NCBI RefSeq assembly: GCF_042485795.1
Contig: NZ_CP169368.1
Span: 62,001 to 126,000, forward strand
Reading direction: 5' to 3'
Length of the DNA: 64,000 nt
Origin: Lonepinella sp042485795
GTDB lineage: Bacteria; Pseudomonadota; Gammaproteobacteria; Enterobacterales; Pasteurellaceae
The notes under the pieces are model-generated. The model did no database searches. It saw only the letters and a list, made by a program, of their open reading frames with translations, and was not told where the DNA came from. Below are positions 18,701 to 27,088 of the stretch, one piece after another (position 1 is the stretch's first letter; the number at the start of each line of letters is the position of its first letter). The position numbers and the translations under genes are program-made.

Positions 18701-19666
18701 TTATTTTAACCAACCACGTTCTTTATAGTAACGCACTGCCCCTTCGTGCAACGGTGCAGATAAGGCATTTTGAATCATATCTTCTTCTTTTAAGTTCGCA
18801 AACGCTGGATGTAAACGTTTAAAACGATCGAAGTTATCAAACACTGCTTTTACTACCGCATAGACTTTATCCGCATCTACATCAGTAGAACTGACTAGGG
18901 TTGCATAAGAACCAAAAGTATCCACTGGATTATCCGTACCTTTATACAAACCACCTGGAATCACTGCTTTGGCATAGTAAGAATGTTGTTCGACTAATTT
19001 ATCAATTTCAGGACCAGTTACAGGGACTAAATGTGCATCACAAGAAGCAGCCGCTTCTTTTAACGCTCCATTTGGATGACCTACATTATAAGTAATTGCA
19101 TCAAGGTTGTTATCACACATAGATGATGCCATTTCTGCTGGTTTTAATTCGGCGGCGACTTTGAAATCTTTATCCGTCCAGCCTTTTTCTTTCATAATTA
19201 CGTTAATGGTTGCACGAGTACCTGAACCTGGATCGCCCACATTCACCCGTTTGCCTTTCAAATCATCAAAAGATTTAATGCCTGAATCATCACGAGCCAT
19301 TAAAGTAAAAGGTTCAGCATGTAATGAGAACACTGCACGCAATTTGTCATTTTTTTTGCCTTCAAAAGAACTTGTGCCGTTGTAGGCGTGATATTGCCAG
19401 TCGGATTGAGCAATCCCCATATCCATTTCTTTTGCTGCAATGGAATTTAAATTAGCAATCGAAGCACCAGTTGATGGAGCATTACATTTGATATGGGTTT
19501 TTGCGGTATCACGATTTACCAACTGACAAATCGACTGACCAACCACATAATACACTCCAGTTTGTCCACCTGTACCGATAGTAATAAACTGCTCATCTGC
19601 GGCTTGAGCGGAAAAAGCTGACATTGCTACGCCAGCGATAAGAGAAAGTTTTAGTAATTTTTTCAT
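18701..19666 (-). CDS. TAXI-family TRAP transporter solute receptor
   Basis: 321 residues with a clear signal peptide (MKKLLKLSLIAGVAMSAFSAQA, cleaved before DEQF). The mature start ITIGTGGQTGVYYVVGQSIC is the TAXI-receptor signature, followed by STGASIANLNSI and a second lobe with LKGKRVNVGDPGSGTR. A periplasmic binding protein that hands its ligand to the permease encoded next. Ligand unknown. Confidence 0.94.
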   Translation of the reverse strand: MKKLLKLSLIAGVAMSAFSAQAADEQFITIGTGGQTGVYYVVGQSICQLVNRDTAKTHIKCNAPSTGASIANLNSIAAKEMDMGIAQSDWQYHAYNGTSSFEGKKNDKLRAVFSLHAEPFTLMARDDSGIKSFDDLKGKRVNVGDPGSGTRATINVIMKEKGWTDKDFKVAAELKPAEMASSMCDNNLDAITYNVGHPNGALKEAAASCDAHLVPVTGPEIDKLVEQHSYYAKAVIPGGLYKGTDNPVDTFGSYATLVSSTDVDADKVYAVVKAVFDNFDRFKRLHPAFANLKEEDMIQNALSAPLHEGAVRYYKERGWLK

Positions 19667-19849
19667 AATTATAATTCCCCTAGAAAATAAGCATTAAGTT
19701 GTCGTATTTACATTCCCAATAAAGGGAACCTGTCAAGATATACTAGAATTTAGTAGAAGTTGCAATCTGTTTTTTACATTCTGATCAATATTTTTATATT
19801 GTATATAAAAAATTATTTATGAATATAAATCTAATTAAATAAAAAACAA

Positions 19850-19912
19850 AATGCGGTAAAAATTTCTGGGTTCAGCGAAAAACTCTTAATTTTTAAACCG
19901 CACTTTTGAATA
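19850..19912 (-). terminator. Paired uptake-signal sequences behind the metallophosphoesterase gene
   Basis: An imperfect inverted pair of uptake-signal cores (AAAATGCGGT at about 19849 and ACCGCACTTTT at about 19898) lies 20 to 80 bases behind the stop at 19931. Such pairs often serve as terminators in Pasteurellaceae; the loop here is long, so confidence is moderate. Confidence 0.4.
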
Positions 19913-19930
19913 ATATAGGAAATAAGGTTA

Positions 19931-20614
19931 TTACCTATCATCGACCCCTTTCAACAAATAATTGCCATTAAGATCACAAAGACTTCGAAAACCCACATTA
20001 ACGGTTTGAAATGAATTTTTGCGTTTTAACTTACTATAATCAAAATTTTCGTGATGATGACCATGGTATAATTGTGTTACGCCCATTTTTTCTGCCAGCT
20101 GATTTAATACCCGAAAACCTAATGGGTGTGGCTTAGGTGCTTCATGACAAATTAAAATATCCGCTTGTTGGCTTTCTAGTATTTCAATATCGGACGGAAA
20201 AATAGAAACCCTATGGCGTAAAGGAATACCATTCCGCCATAAATGTTCTGGCTGACAATATTGGCAATAATGAATAGGATCAAAAAAGACAGGTTTGCTC
20301 GGTGGCATCCAAATTTGTCCGCGAAAAACGCCCCCTAATCCCGCAATCCGTTTACCTTCAATCTCCACTACTCTAGCGTGCAAATTCCGCTCTTTCCAAT
20401 GACTCCCCCAAATAGCTTCATAATTTGCCACAATTTTACTATCGTGGTTGCCGTGAATAAACCAAATATCACAATATTGGGCTAAATCATCTAACGGTTT
20501 CGGGCTAGTCAGTTGTAAATCCCCCAAAATAATCAAGCTAATATCCGCACGTTCACGTACAAAAGGATATAAATGCTCATAACTGCCATGGGGATCGCCT
20601 GCAAATAAAATCAT
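19931..20614 (-). CDS. Calcineurin-like metallophosphoesterase
   Basis: 227 residues with the full metallophosphoesterase motif set: GDPHG (residues 6-10), GDL (31-33), GNHD (about 55-58), a CHEAP segment and GHHHEN near residue 190, which supply the ligands of a two-metal site. The substrate is not evident. Its ATG overlaps the nadR stop (TAATG), so it is co-translated with NadR; whether it acts on a nucleotide linked to NAD metabolism is only suggested by that coupling. Confidence 0.85.
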   Translation of the reverse strand: MILFAGDPHGSYEHLYPFVRERADISLIILGDLQLTSPKPLDDLAQYCDIWFIHGNHDSKIVANYEAIWGSHWKERNLHARVVEIEGKRIAGLGGVFRGQIWMPPSKPVFFDPIHYCQYCQPEHLWRNGIPLRHRVSIFPSDIEILESQQADILICHEAPKPHPLGFRVLNQLAEKMGVTQLYHGHHHENFDYSKLKRKNSFQTVNVGFRSLCDLNGNYLLKGVDDR

Positions 20615-21900
20615 TATTCGTCTGTTTCCGTAAAAATACTGTTATCGTGAGTGAGTTCTGTAATTTCTTCATCATTGAGAATTTTATCCACAATAGCTTT
20701 TGCCTGATTGTACCGTTCTAAATAACTCGGTGATTCAATTTCAATATAAGGCACTTTATATTTATCTAACAATTTTTTCAGTAACTGTTGGAAACGCTGA
20801 CGTGCTTTATGAGAACCCAAACTACGTAATCCATCATCCACCCATTTTGTATTATTATTCAACAAGATAGTAACATCAAAAGGATATTCCTTAATCATTG
20901 AATCTAAAAATGGGTGAGCCTTGCCTTCATATTGAATACAAAACGCTTGCGTGGTAATAAAATCCGTATCAATAAATGCTACTTTGTGTGCATGACGCAA
21001 GGCATAATCAATATACCGTTGATGTCCTAATGCCATTTGTGGATAATCGGAATATTGCATGGCTTGCTCATCACCACCGAGTTGCTCAAATACAAATTCA
21101 CGCCCATATTCCCATGCCGATGTGGTATTAAACACCGCCGCCAATTTATTCACCAACACAGTTTTACCGCTACTTTCACCACCTAAAATGGCAATGGTTT
21201 TAGCGAAAAATGGACGTACTTCTTTCGGGATAAATTTCCAATAATGGAACGGATTATTACGAATTTTGGTTGCTGATATGTTAAAAAAACGCCGTTCAGG
21301 ATCGACTAATGCCACTTCTAAATTGAGATATTTTTCATAAGGGGCTTTGTCCTGAATTTCACTACTAAACACCACCGTTGGATTGACATTTTTCTCTTTA
21401 AATAAGGCTTTTACCGCCCCAGACCAACCTTGCCAACCGTTTGGATAGCTCGGAATGCCATCTTCTAACAAATGATGAATAAAAATTTGATCCTTATGAT
21501 ATTTAAAAATTTGTTGCATCCAACGCAAACGATCTTGCACCGTTGGCATACGTTTCATTTTGCTATCATAAAATAGCTTAAGATCCCGTTCCGTATCACT
21601 ACATACGATCACGTGCAATTCATCCACCTTACTAAAGGCTTCAAAAATCATATTAATATGCCCAGTATGTACAGGATAAAACTTACCAAAAATCACCCCA
21701 ACTCGTTTTGGCTCGGGAGCATTCGCAATATTTAACGCTTTATGTAAAGCGGTTAATTTCACCGCACTTGGGTTTTTAATTTTACCAGACACCAGTTGAT
21801 TAAAATAAGCTCTGGACACATTCGCCTTTTCACAAAGCTCATTCACTTGTAAATTCAACTGTTTACGTTTTTGTTGCAGATATGAATAGTCATCATTCAT
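20614..21900 (-). CDS. nadR: NadR: NMN adenylyltransferase / ribosylnicotinamide kinase
   Basis: 428 residues in three parts: an N-terminal helix-turn-helix (ELCEKANVSRAYFNQLVSG, residues 22-40), an NMN adenylyltransferase with GVIFGKFYPVHTGH (about 68-81) and ISATKIRNN, and a kinase with P-loop GGESSGKTVLV near 240. Haemophilus-type Pasteurellaceae that depend on external NAD or nicotinamide riboside use this enzyme for phosphorylation and adenylation of nicotinamide riboside. The intact helix-turn-helix leaves a repressor role possible. An uptake-signal core lies within the gene and another upstream. Confidence 0.96.
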   Translation of the reverse strand: MNDDYSYLQQKRKQLNLQVNELCEKANVSRAYFNQLVSGKIKNPSAVKLTALHKALNIANAPEPKRVGVIFGKFYPVHTGHINMIFEAFSKVDELHVIVCSDTERDLKLFYDSKMKRMPTVQDRLRWMQQIFKYHKDQIFIHHLLEDGIPSYPNGWQGWSGAVKALFKEKNVNPTVVFSSEIQDKAPYEKYLNLEVALVDPERRFFNISATKIRNNPFHYWKFIPKEVRPFFAKTIAILGGESSGKTVLVNKLAAVFNTTSAWEYGREFVFEQLGGDEQAMQYSDYPQMALGHQRYIDYALRHAHKVAFIDTDFITTQAFCIQYEGKAHPFLDSMIKEYPFDVTILLNNNTKWVDDGLRSLGSHKARQRFQQLLKKLLDKYKVPYIEIESPSYLERYNQAKAIVDKILNDEEITELTHDNSIFTETDE

Positions 21901-22066
21901 AAGAAAATCCTTAAAAAATCACCGCACTTTTGTCATGCAAAATATAAGCATTATGCTACATAATCCGTAAACTGCGGTTTAAATTTATTTAATTTTGTCT
22001 ATTGTATGCAATATTTGCTTAGAATAAAAACCTTTTTTATCAATAGAAATTAAATTCAACTGGTGC

Positions 22067-22072
22067 TATACT
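22067..22072 (+). promoter_or_regulatory. -10 element of the ribB promoter
   Basis: TATACT lies seven bases before the first base of the FMN aptamer, so transcription would begin at the riboswitch. No good -35 hexamer is visible at 17 bases (TAGAAA is the nearest). Confidence 0.5.
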
Positions 22073-22078
22073 TACCTC

Positions 22079-22208
22079 GCATTCTCAGGGCAGGGTGAAA
22101 TTCCCTACTGGCGGTACAGCCCGCGAGCGTTTTGGTTAAAGTTAAACCAGAAGTCAGCAGATTTGGTGAAATTCCAAAGCCAACAGTATAGTCTGGATGA
22201 AAGAGAAA
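22079..22208 (+). promoter_or_regulatory. FMN riboswitch (RFN element)
   Basis: Conserved aptamer blocks appear in order: TCAGGGCAGGGTGAAATTCC, CTGGCGGTA, AGCCCGCGAGC, AGAAGTCAGCAG, TTGGTGAAATTCCAA, and GTCTGGATGAAAGAG. This is the RFN element that binds FMN and shuts off riboflavin synthesis genes. It precedes ribB by about 95 bases, the usual place in gammaproteobacteria. Confidence 0.95.
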
Positions 22209-22221
22209 TAGCGATAACCCA

Positions 22222-22246
22222 CAGGCGAAATTTCGCTTGTTTTTGT
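22222..22246 (+). terminator. Expression-platform hairpin of the FMN riboswitch
   Basis: GCGAAATTTCGC (22225-22236) can pair with itself and is followed by TTGTTTTTGTC. As it stands between aptamer and ribB it is likely the FMN-controlled terminator or part of the antiterminator/RBS-sequestering platform. Confidence 0.55.
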
Positions 22247-22302
22247 CATTTCTTACGCCCTGATTCTGGTAACTTATATTTGCATTTTTTAAGGAATTTA
22301 CT

Positions 22303-22947
22303 ATGAATCAGTCATTATTATCCCCCTTTGGCACCGCCGAACAACGTGTGATCAACGCACTGAAAGCCTTTCAACAAGGTAACGGCGTATTAGTGTTAGA
22401 CGATGAAGATCGTGAAAACGAAGGTGATCTAATCTTCCCCGCCGAAACCATTAACACTGAACAAATGGCGAAATTAATTCGCTATGGCAGTGGTATTGTC
22501 TGTCTATGTATCACAGATGAACTTTGCCAACAGCTTGATTTACCGCCTATGGTGCAAGACAACACCAGCGTCAACAGAACTGCATTCACTGTCACTATTG
22601 AAGCCGCTCAAGGCGTATCAACTGGCGTATCTGCGGCAGATCGTGTCACCACCATTAAAGCGGCTATTGCAGATAACGCAAAACCAACCGATTTACACCA
22701 CCCAGGGCATGTTTTTCCATTAAGAGCCGTAAAAGGTGGCGTATTAAAACGCCGTGGACATACCGAAGCATCTGTGGATTTAGCCATATTAGCTGGCTAT
22801 AAACCCGCTGCCGTGATTTGTGAAATCACTAACGATGACGGAACCATGGCAAGAACCCCACAAATTGTGGAATTTGCTCAGAAATTTGATTATCCCGTGC
22901 TAACCATTGAAGATTTGGTTGAGTATCGAAATAAGCATCATTGTTAA
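22303..22947 (+). CDS. ribB: 3,4-dihydroxy-2-butanone 4-phosphate synthase
   Basis: 214 residues with LVLDDEDRENEGDLIFPAE (the acidic Mg2+/substrate loop), YGSGIVC, and HPGHVFPLRAVKGGV. It converts ribulose 5-phosphate to the four-carbon unit of riboflavin plus formate. It is the stand-alone RibB form with no GTP cyclohydrolase II domain. Controlled by the upstream FMN riboswitch. Confidence 0.96.
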   Translation: MNQSLLSPFGTAEQRVINALKAFQQGNGVLVLDDEDRENEGDLIFPAETINTEQMAKLIRYGSGIVCLCITDELCQQLDLPPMVQDNTSVNRTAFTVTIEAAQGVSTGVSAADRVTTIKAAIADNAKPTDLHHPGHVFPLRAVKGGVLKRRGHTEASVDLAILAGYKPAAVICEITNDDGTMARTPQIVEFAQKFDYPVLTIEDLVEYRNKHHC

Positions 22948-22953
22948 CCAACA

Positions 22954-22990
22954 AAAGGCATAGTAAAACTTAGTATTCACTATGCCTTAA
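22954..22990 (+). terminator. Hairpin behind ribB
   Basis: Arms AAGGCATAGT (22955-22964) and ACTATGCCTT (22979-22988) form a perfect 10-bp stem seven bases after the ribB stop. The trailing sequence AATATT is only weakly T-rich. The stem shares GGCATAG/CTATGCC with the melA-melB hairpin. Confidence 0.5.
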
Positions 22991-23084
22991 TATTAAAAAA
23001 TACGCTGTTTCGTGCTATTTTCTCCATTATCAGGTATTCTTAGCATCAAAATTCAAGCTCAAATAAGATAAAAAGAGAAAACAA

Positions 23085-23711
23085 ATGTCTGAATTAAAAT
23101 TAAACTACCACAAAACCTACTTTCTCACCAGTGCAGCGAATATTACGCAACTACCCGAAGATACGGGAATTGAAATCGCTTTTGCAGGACGTTCAAATGC
23201 GGGAAAATCCACCGCACTTAATGCCTTAACCAATCAAAAAAACTTAGCTCGTACATCAAAAACCCCTGGTCGAACGCAGTTAATTAATTTATTTGAAGTC
23301 GAACCGCAATGTAAACTAGTGGATTTACCCGGTTATGGTTATGCTGCTGTCCCTGAACAGATGAAATTGCAATGGCAAAAGTCTTTATCGGAATATTTAC
23401 AGAAACGAGAATGTTTGCAAGGCGTAGTGATTTTAATGGATATTCGCCATCCGCTGAAAGATTTAGATCAGCAAATGATTGAATGGGCTGTCGCATCGGA
23501 ATTACCTGTACTATTATTACTCACCAAAGCAGATAAACTTAGCCAAAGTGCCAGATCAAAAACCGTAAAAATGGTGCGTGAAGCGATTTTACCCTTTCAG
23601 GGAGATGTTCAAGTTGAGCCATTTTCAGCTCTCAATAAAATCGGTATAGATCGCTTGTCCGCCAAGTTAAATGAATGGTTTAGTCCTACTTTTGCCACTG
23701 AAAATCCTTAA
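23085..23711 (+). CDS. engB: Ribosome biogenesis GTP-binding protein YihA/YsxC (EngB)
   Basis: 208 residues with all GTPase motifs: G1 GRSNAGKST (about 32-40), the conserved KTPGRTQ switch region, G3 DLPGYG, and G4 TKADKL. An essential TRAFAC GTPase needed for late 50S assembly. Full length. An uptake-signal core lies inside the G1 region of the gene. Confidence 0.96.
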   Translation: MSELKLNYHKTYFLTSAANITQLPEDTGIEIAFAGRSNAGKSTALNALTNQKNLARTSKTPGRTQLINLFEVEPQCKLVDLPGYGYAAVPEQMKLQWQKSLSEYLQKRECLQGVVILMDIRHPLKDLDQQMIEWAVASELPVLLLLTKADKLSQSARSKTVKMVREAILPFQGDVQVEPFSALNKIGIDRLSAKLNEWFSPTFATENP

Positions 23712-23737
23712 TTTTGTGATCTCTATTCCAAAAATAC

Positions 23738-23772
23738 ACCGTCATTTTTGTAAAGTGCGGTGGATTTTTTTA
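23738..23772 (+). terminator. Uptake-signal-based terminator behind engB
   Basis: CACCG ... CGGTG arms, the right one belonging to an AAAGTGCGGT uptake core, form a stem with a small bulge, followed by GATTTTTTTATG. This is the familiar Pasteurellaceae arrangement of an uptake signal serving as one arm of a terminator. Confidence 0.6.
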
Positions 23773-23807
23773 TGATTTTTCTGATTTGTTATTTAAAAGG
23801 AAAAGTC

Positions 23808-24676
23808 ATGTCGTTAGCCATTGTTTATAGCCGTGCATCTATCGGGGTACAAGCCCCCTTGTGACCATCGAAGTCCATATTAGCAATGGTAAACCAAATT
23901 TTGTGCTGGTAGGATTACCAGAAAAAACCGTGAAAGAAGCACAGGATCGCGTGAGAAGTGCCTTGATTAATGCACAATTTAAATATCCTCCAAAACGTAT
24001 TACCGTTAATCTTGCCCCAGCAGATTTACCCAAAGAAGGCGGACGTTTTGATTTGCCGATTGCGTTGGGAATTTTGGCAGCATCAGGGCAAATTAATGCG
24101 GAACAATTACGTCAATTTGAATTTCTTGGGGAACTGGCATTAACGGGGAATTTACGTGGTGTGCAAGGGGTTATTCCTGCTATTTTAGCGGCTCAGAAAG
24201 CGAAAAGAACCATGATTATTGCCCCGCAAAATGCCAATGAAGCATCTCTCATCTCAGAATACGACAGTTATTACGCAAATTCACTGTTAGAAGTGGTGCA
24301 GTTTCTCGACAAGCAATTAAATTTGCCAACGGCTAGTCAAATGGCAGACCAAATTAGGTCAAATGCCAAGCAAAGTGCGGTGCAAAATAGCAAAGATTTA
24401 ACCGATATTATCGGGCAACATCATGCCAAACGAGCCTTAACCATTGCCGCTGCTGGGCAACATAACTTACTTTTATTAGGTCCCCCAGGGACTGGCAAAA
24501 CCATGCTTGCCAGTCGATTAACCGATCTCTTGCCCGAAATGAGTGATCAAGAAGCCATAGAAACCGCCTCTGTGACTAGCCTGATTCAAAATGAACTGAA
24601 TTTTGCGAATTGGAAGAAACGCCCATTCCGTTGCCCACATCATAGTGCATCTTTGCCTGCGTTAGTGGGTGGGGGA
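23808..24676 (+). pseudogene. comM: comM, broken: frameshift near the start and truncated by a Tn7-like end
   Basis: ComM is the Mg-chelatase-type AAA+ helicase that drives branch migration in natural transformation. Two lesions are visible. First, the reading frame MSLAIVYSRASIGVQAPL ends at TGA (23862-23864); the rest resumes at GTG 23861 as VTIEVHISNGKP, so one base is missing after GCCCCCTT. Second, the protein has the P-loop GPPGTGKTML but ends at ALVGGG, where family members continue with SNPKPGEISLAHNGVLFLDE (Walker B). The next bases are a transposon end (TGT at 24677). The 3' half is not in the window. The product is certainly not a functional ComM as it stands. Confidence 0.92.
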
Positions 24677-24722
24677 TGTTAAAATTACAAATAACTGTCA
24701 GAAGTTACAATTAGTTGTCATA
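24677..24722 (+). mobile_element. Terminal end of a Tn7-like transposon inserted in comM
   Basis: The comM reading frame stops matching at 24676 and the sequence starts TGT, the terminal triplet of Tn7/Tn5053-type elements. Two direct repeats follow: TTACAAATAACTGTCA (24685-24700) and TTACAATTAGTTGTCA (24705-24720), 13 of 16 bases alike with a 20-base period, as expected for TnsB-type binding sites. comM is a known target for Tn7-like elements of the Tn6022/AbaR kind in Acinetobacter. The opposite end lies outside the part I can identify. Confidence 0.65.
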
Positions 24723-24739
24723 TAGGCATATCTACTCTA

Positions 24740-24770
24740 TAATCTTTCTATCTAGGGAATTGAAAGATTA
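24740..24770 (+). promoter_or_regulatory. Inverted repeat in front of the TnsE-like gene
   Basis: TAATCTTTC (24740-24748) and GAAAGATTA (24762-24770) are perfect complements, 4 bases before the ATG at 24775. It could be an operator for self-regulation or a hairpin masking the start; there is no conventional AGGAG, so this hairpin may limit translation. Confidence 0.4.
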
Positions 24771-24774
24771 AGCT

Positions 24775-26454
24775 ATGTCGTACTTCACCACTCAAAACTT
24801 AAACCGCATATCTTGGCGTTATTCCATCAATTTAAAATCGTTTTTTAAGACTGCTGTTCGTGGCTTTTACAAAGAAAGCAATGAATATGTTGTTAATTGG
24901 TATGATTGGAAGTTATCATTAGAAAAATCAATCACAAGTATAGATGTTCACTTCGTTAATATAACGCAACCAACCTACACTAAAAACGGTAATGAATATC
25001 AAAGTTTTCTTGTTATTCGTGTTCCTTTGAATATTCTACATAAACTCCCATTTGGCAGTATTTGGCGTAAAGGAAAATCTAAAGAGAAGTTTGAGCTTGA
25101 GCATTTTACTATTACATTTAATAAAGCCAGTAACCTATCTTATGAGCATTTAAACGGTACACAAAATCCGATTTTCAACTACAAAGAATACATTCACGCA
25201 TCTGATTATAAAAGGTTTGCTAAAGATGCGAATAATTTGCTTGTAATAAAACAAAATAACCTAAATTACATCGTTCACTCATTATCCTTTTTTATGGCTC
25301 ATTACGGCTATTCTAGTGAGTTAAAACGACTGCTTTCAACTTATAACTGGGACAAAATCGAAGAAAAATTGCACTTAAATTACAACGTGCCAAACGTAGA
25401 TAAGCCAGTTATTCTGCCTCGTTCACTCTCGCAAGATGATGCGGTATTTCTTTATCATTTAAGATACGATCCGACAACCAAGCATATTGTAAAATCAGTT
25501 TCTACAAACTTTTTACTGACAAAAGAATCAAAACGTTACTACACCATTTATTGCTGGCACGAACAAGATATTACTTTATCTTTTAATGGTATTCATTTGG
25601 GTAACACGGTGCTTTGTTGTCAAATTACAGGCATTAGCCAACCGCAGGGCGAACCGATTAACCTTGTGCTACCCCCTGCAAAACGGCATAGTGAAACATC
25701 AGAATCTGATAGCAATGAAACACAATACAAAATTATTGTACACCAACCTAAACATCAATTAGAGCTGTTAGATATTGCACTTAATCCTGTTAATAACCTT
25801 GTTACTCAATCAGTAATAGAGAGATTAGATATACTCGGTAACGCAAGAGAAATCAATCGTATTTCACCTGAAATCAACGAAATATCAAGAAACGATTACA
25901 GTACCCTGCCTTACGATTCACCTACTGACTTTAGCGTGGGCGAAAAACAAGGTAAAACTGGGCTAACAGGGATAGCAAACTGTTTTTATGATACACCTAA
26001 AAACACGCTAGAACGTTCTCGTTTAGAAACCGTTTGGCAACACGCAACCGCTTTACGCACTGAAATGGGGGCGGTCGTGCAATGGTACACCCCAAAACAG
26101 GGATTTAACGAAACGGACGATTTTGTTTTGATTTCGTTAGAAGAAGTAAATAAGGCACTCAACAAAGTATATCCGCCTTCTGTATTGGTTATCAAACTAC
26201 AAATCGATTCTCGAGTATTCTTTGTATTGAGCTTTCCTGAAAATGATAATGGAACGGGATTTAGTAGCGTGGTTTACGAACCGCTAGATGATTTTAATAA
26301 TGACAAATTGATTAAAATCCTGATCGAACTTGTGCAGCTTGGCTCGATTGACTCAGACTATATTGATTCATTCAATGGACGAATGGCAACCTTTATTCAT
26401 CGTGTAGGTGAACAAAATAATTGGGTGAAAAATGGGTTGAATAAGCTACTTTAG
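24775..26454 (+). CDS. Probable TnsE-like Tn7-type transposition protein
   Basis: 559 residues, soluble, without signal peptide. I see no catalytic motif. Length, order of predicted parts and several local patterns resemble Tn7 TnsE (about 538 residues), for example the central LPRSLSQDDAVFLYHLRYDP region and a C-terminal domain with LVIKLQIDSRVFFVLSF. TnsE directs Tn7 to conjugating plasmids and replication forks. Placement 98 bases from a TGT-ended transposon terminus in comM supports the call. No tnsA, B, C or D-like gene is visible next to it, so the element appears decayed or rearranged. Moderate confidence; it could be another element-borne protein. Confidence 0.5.
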   Translation: MSYFTTQNLNRISWRYSINLKSFFKTAVRGFYKESNEYVVNWYDWKLSLEKSITSIDVHFVNITQPTYTKNGNEYQSFLVIRVPLNILHKLPFGSIWRKGKSKEKFELEHFTITFNKASNLSYEHLNGTQNPIFNYKEYIHASDYKRFAKDANNLLVIKQNNLNYIVHSLSFFMAHYGYSSELKRLLSTYNWDKIEEKLHLNYNVPNVDKPVILPRSLSQDDAVFLYHLRYDPTTKHIVKSVSTNFLLTKESKRYYTIYCWHEQDITLSFNGIHLGNTVLCCQITGISQPQGEPINLVLPPAKRHSETSESDSNETQYKIIVHQPKHQLELLDIALNPVNNLVTQSVIERLDILGNAREINRISPEINEISRNDYSTLPYDSPTDFSVGEKQGKTGLTGIANCFYDTPKNTLERSRLETVWQHATALRTEMGAVVQWYTPKQGFNETDDFVLISLEEVNKALNKVYPPSVLVIKLQIDSRVFFVLSFPENDNGTGFSSVVYEPLDDFNNDKLIKILIELVQLGSIDSDYIDSFNGRMATFIHRVGEQNNWVKNGLNKLL

Positions 26455-26473
26455 TGAGTAGCTAAGGAATATT

Positions 26474-26698
26474 ATGAGAAAGAAAACAGAAAAATCAAAA
26501 TTAGAACGTAAATTAAAACGTGTAGAACACTTTTCAATTTCTTATGATACCAAGCAACGAGAAATATTCTGAATATAAAATTGATGCTCATAATCTTGTT
26601 GAAATTGTACAAAATATGATTAACTTTGTGGAGCATAATGACAAACTGCTAAATGGTAAACCAAAAACAGTACATATTTTATATTCAATCCTTTGATA
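26474..26698 (+). pseudogene. Short frameshifted remnant behind the TnsE-like gene
   Basis: A 32-codon frame MRKKTEKSKLERKLKRVEHF begins at 26474 with GGA upstream and stops at 26572. Another frame, overlapping from about 26544, reads through EKYSEYKIDAHNLVEIVQNM to a TGA at 26696-26698. Together they look like one small gene broken by a frameshift. I do not recognise the family. Confidence 0.35.
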
Positions 26699-26785
26699 CC
26701 AATCAAATTGTAAAAAATAAGGCTCAATTCAATTTCCTTTTGCTGCAGGAAGTTTATGAGTATGTTAAGCATACGGCAAATATGA

Positions 26786-26932
26786 GTGGAAGATGTGAGA
26801 GATTATGTCTTCTATTATAATCACGAACACCCACACAGTTATAATCAAGGCTTGCCACCAATTTCAACAAAACCTACTTCGGGGACTGATAAATTAGTTA
26901 ATGACTACAATGCTAATATAGTAAATCAAAGC
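26786..26932 (+). pseudogene. C-terminal fragment of an IS3-type transposase
   Basis: The stretch DVRDYVFYYNHEHPHSYNQG resembles the end of IS3-family integrase-type transposases, where an F/YYN..RPH..NG motif follows the last catalytic glutamate. No upstream D-D-E region is in frame. The fragment is followed by about 150 AT-rich bases without a gene up to clpV. It marks this interval as a graveyard of mobile DNA. Confidence 0.45.
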
Positions 26933-27088
26933 TCTTTTAAACTGTATTTGTTATTTATTTTTACATTTAATAATAAATGCGTGACCAAACTTATATTGTT
27001 TATTGTAAATTTGGATAGAATAGCAATAATTTTTCGTATAAAATAGTAAAGTTACTAGAAACCTATCATTGCATAATAAGAGAAAACT

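Noticed and set aside
24775..26454. Phage structural or replication gene
   Set aside because: No neighbouring phage genes; proximity to a TGT-ended transposon terminus and TnsE-like layout explain it better, though not with certainty.
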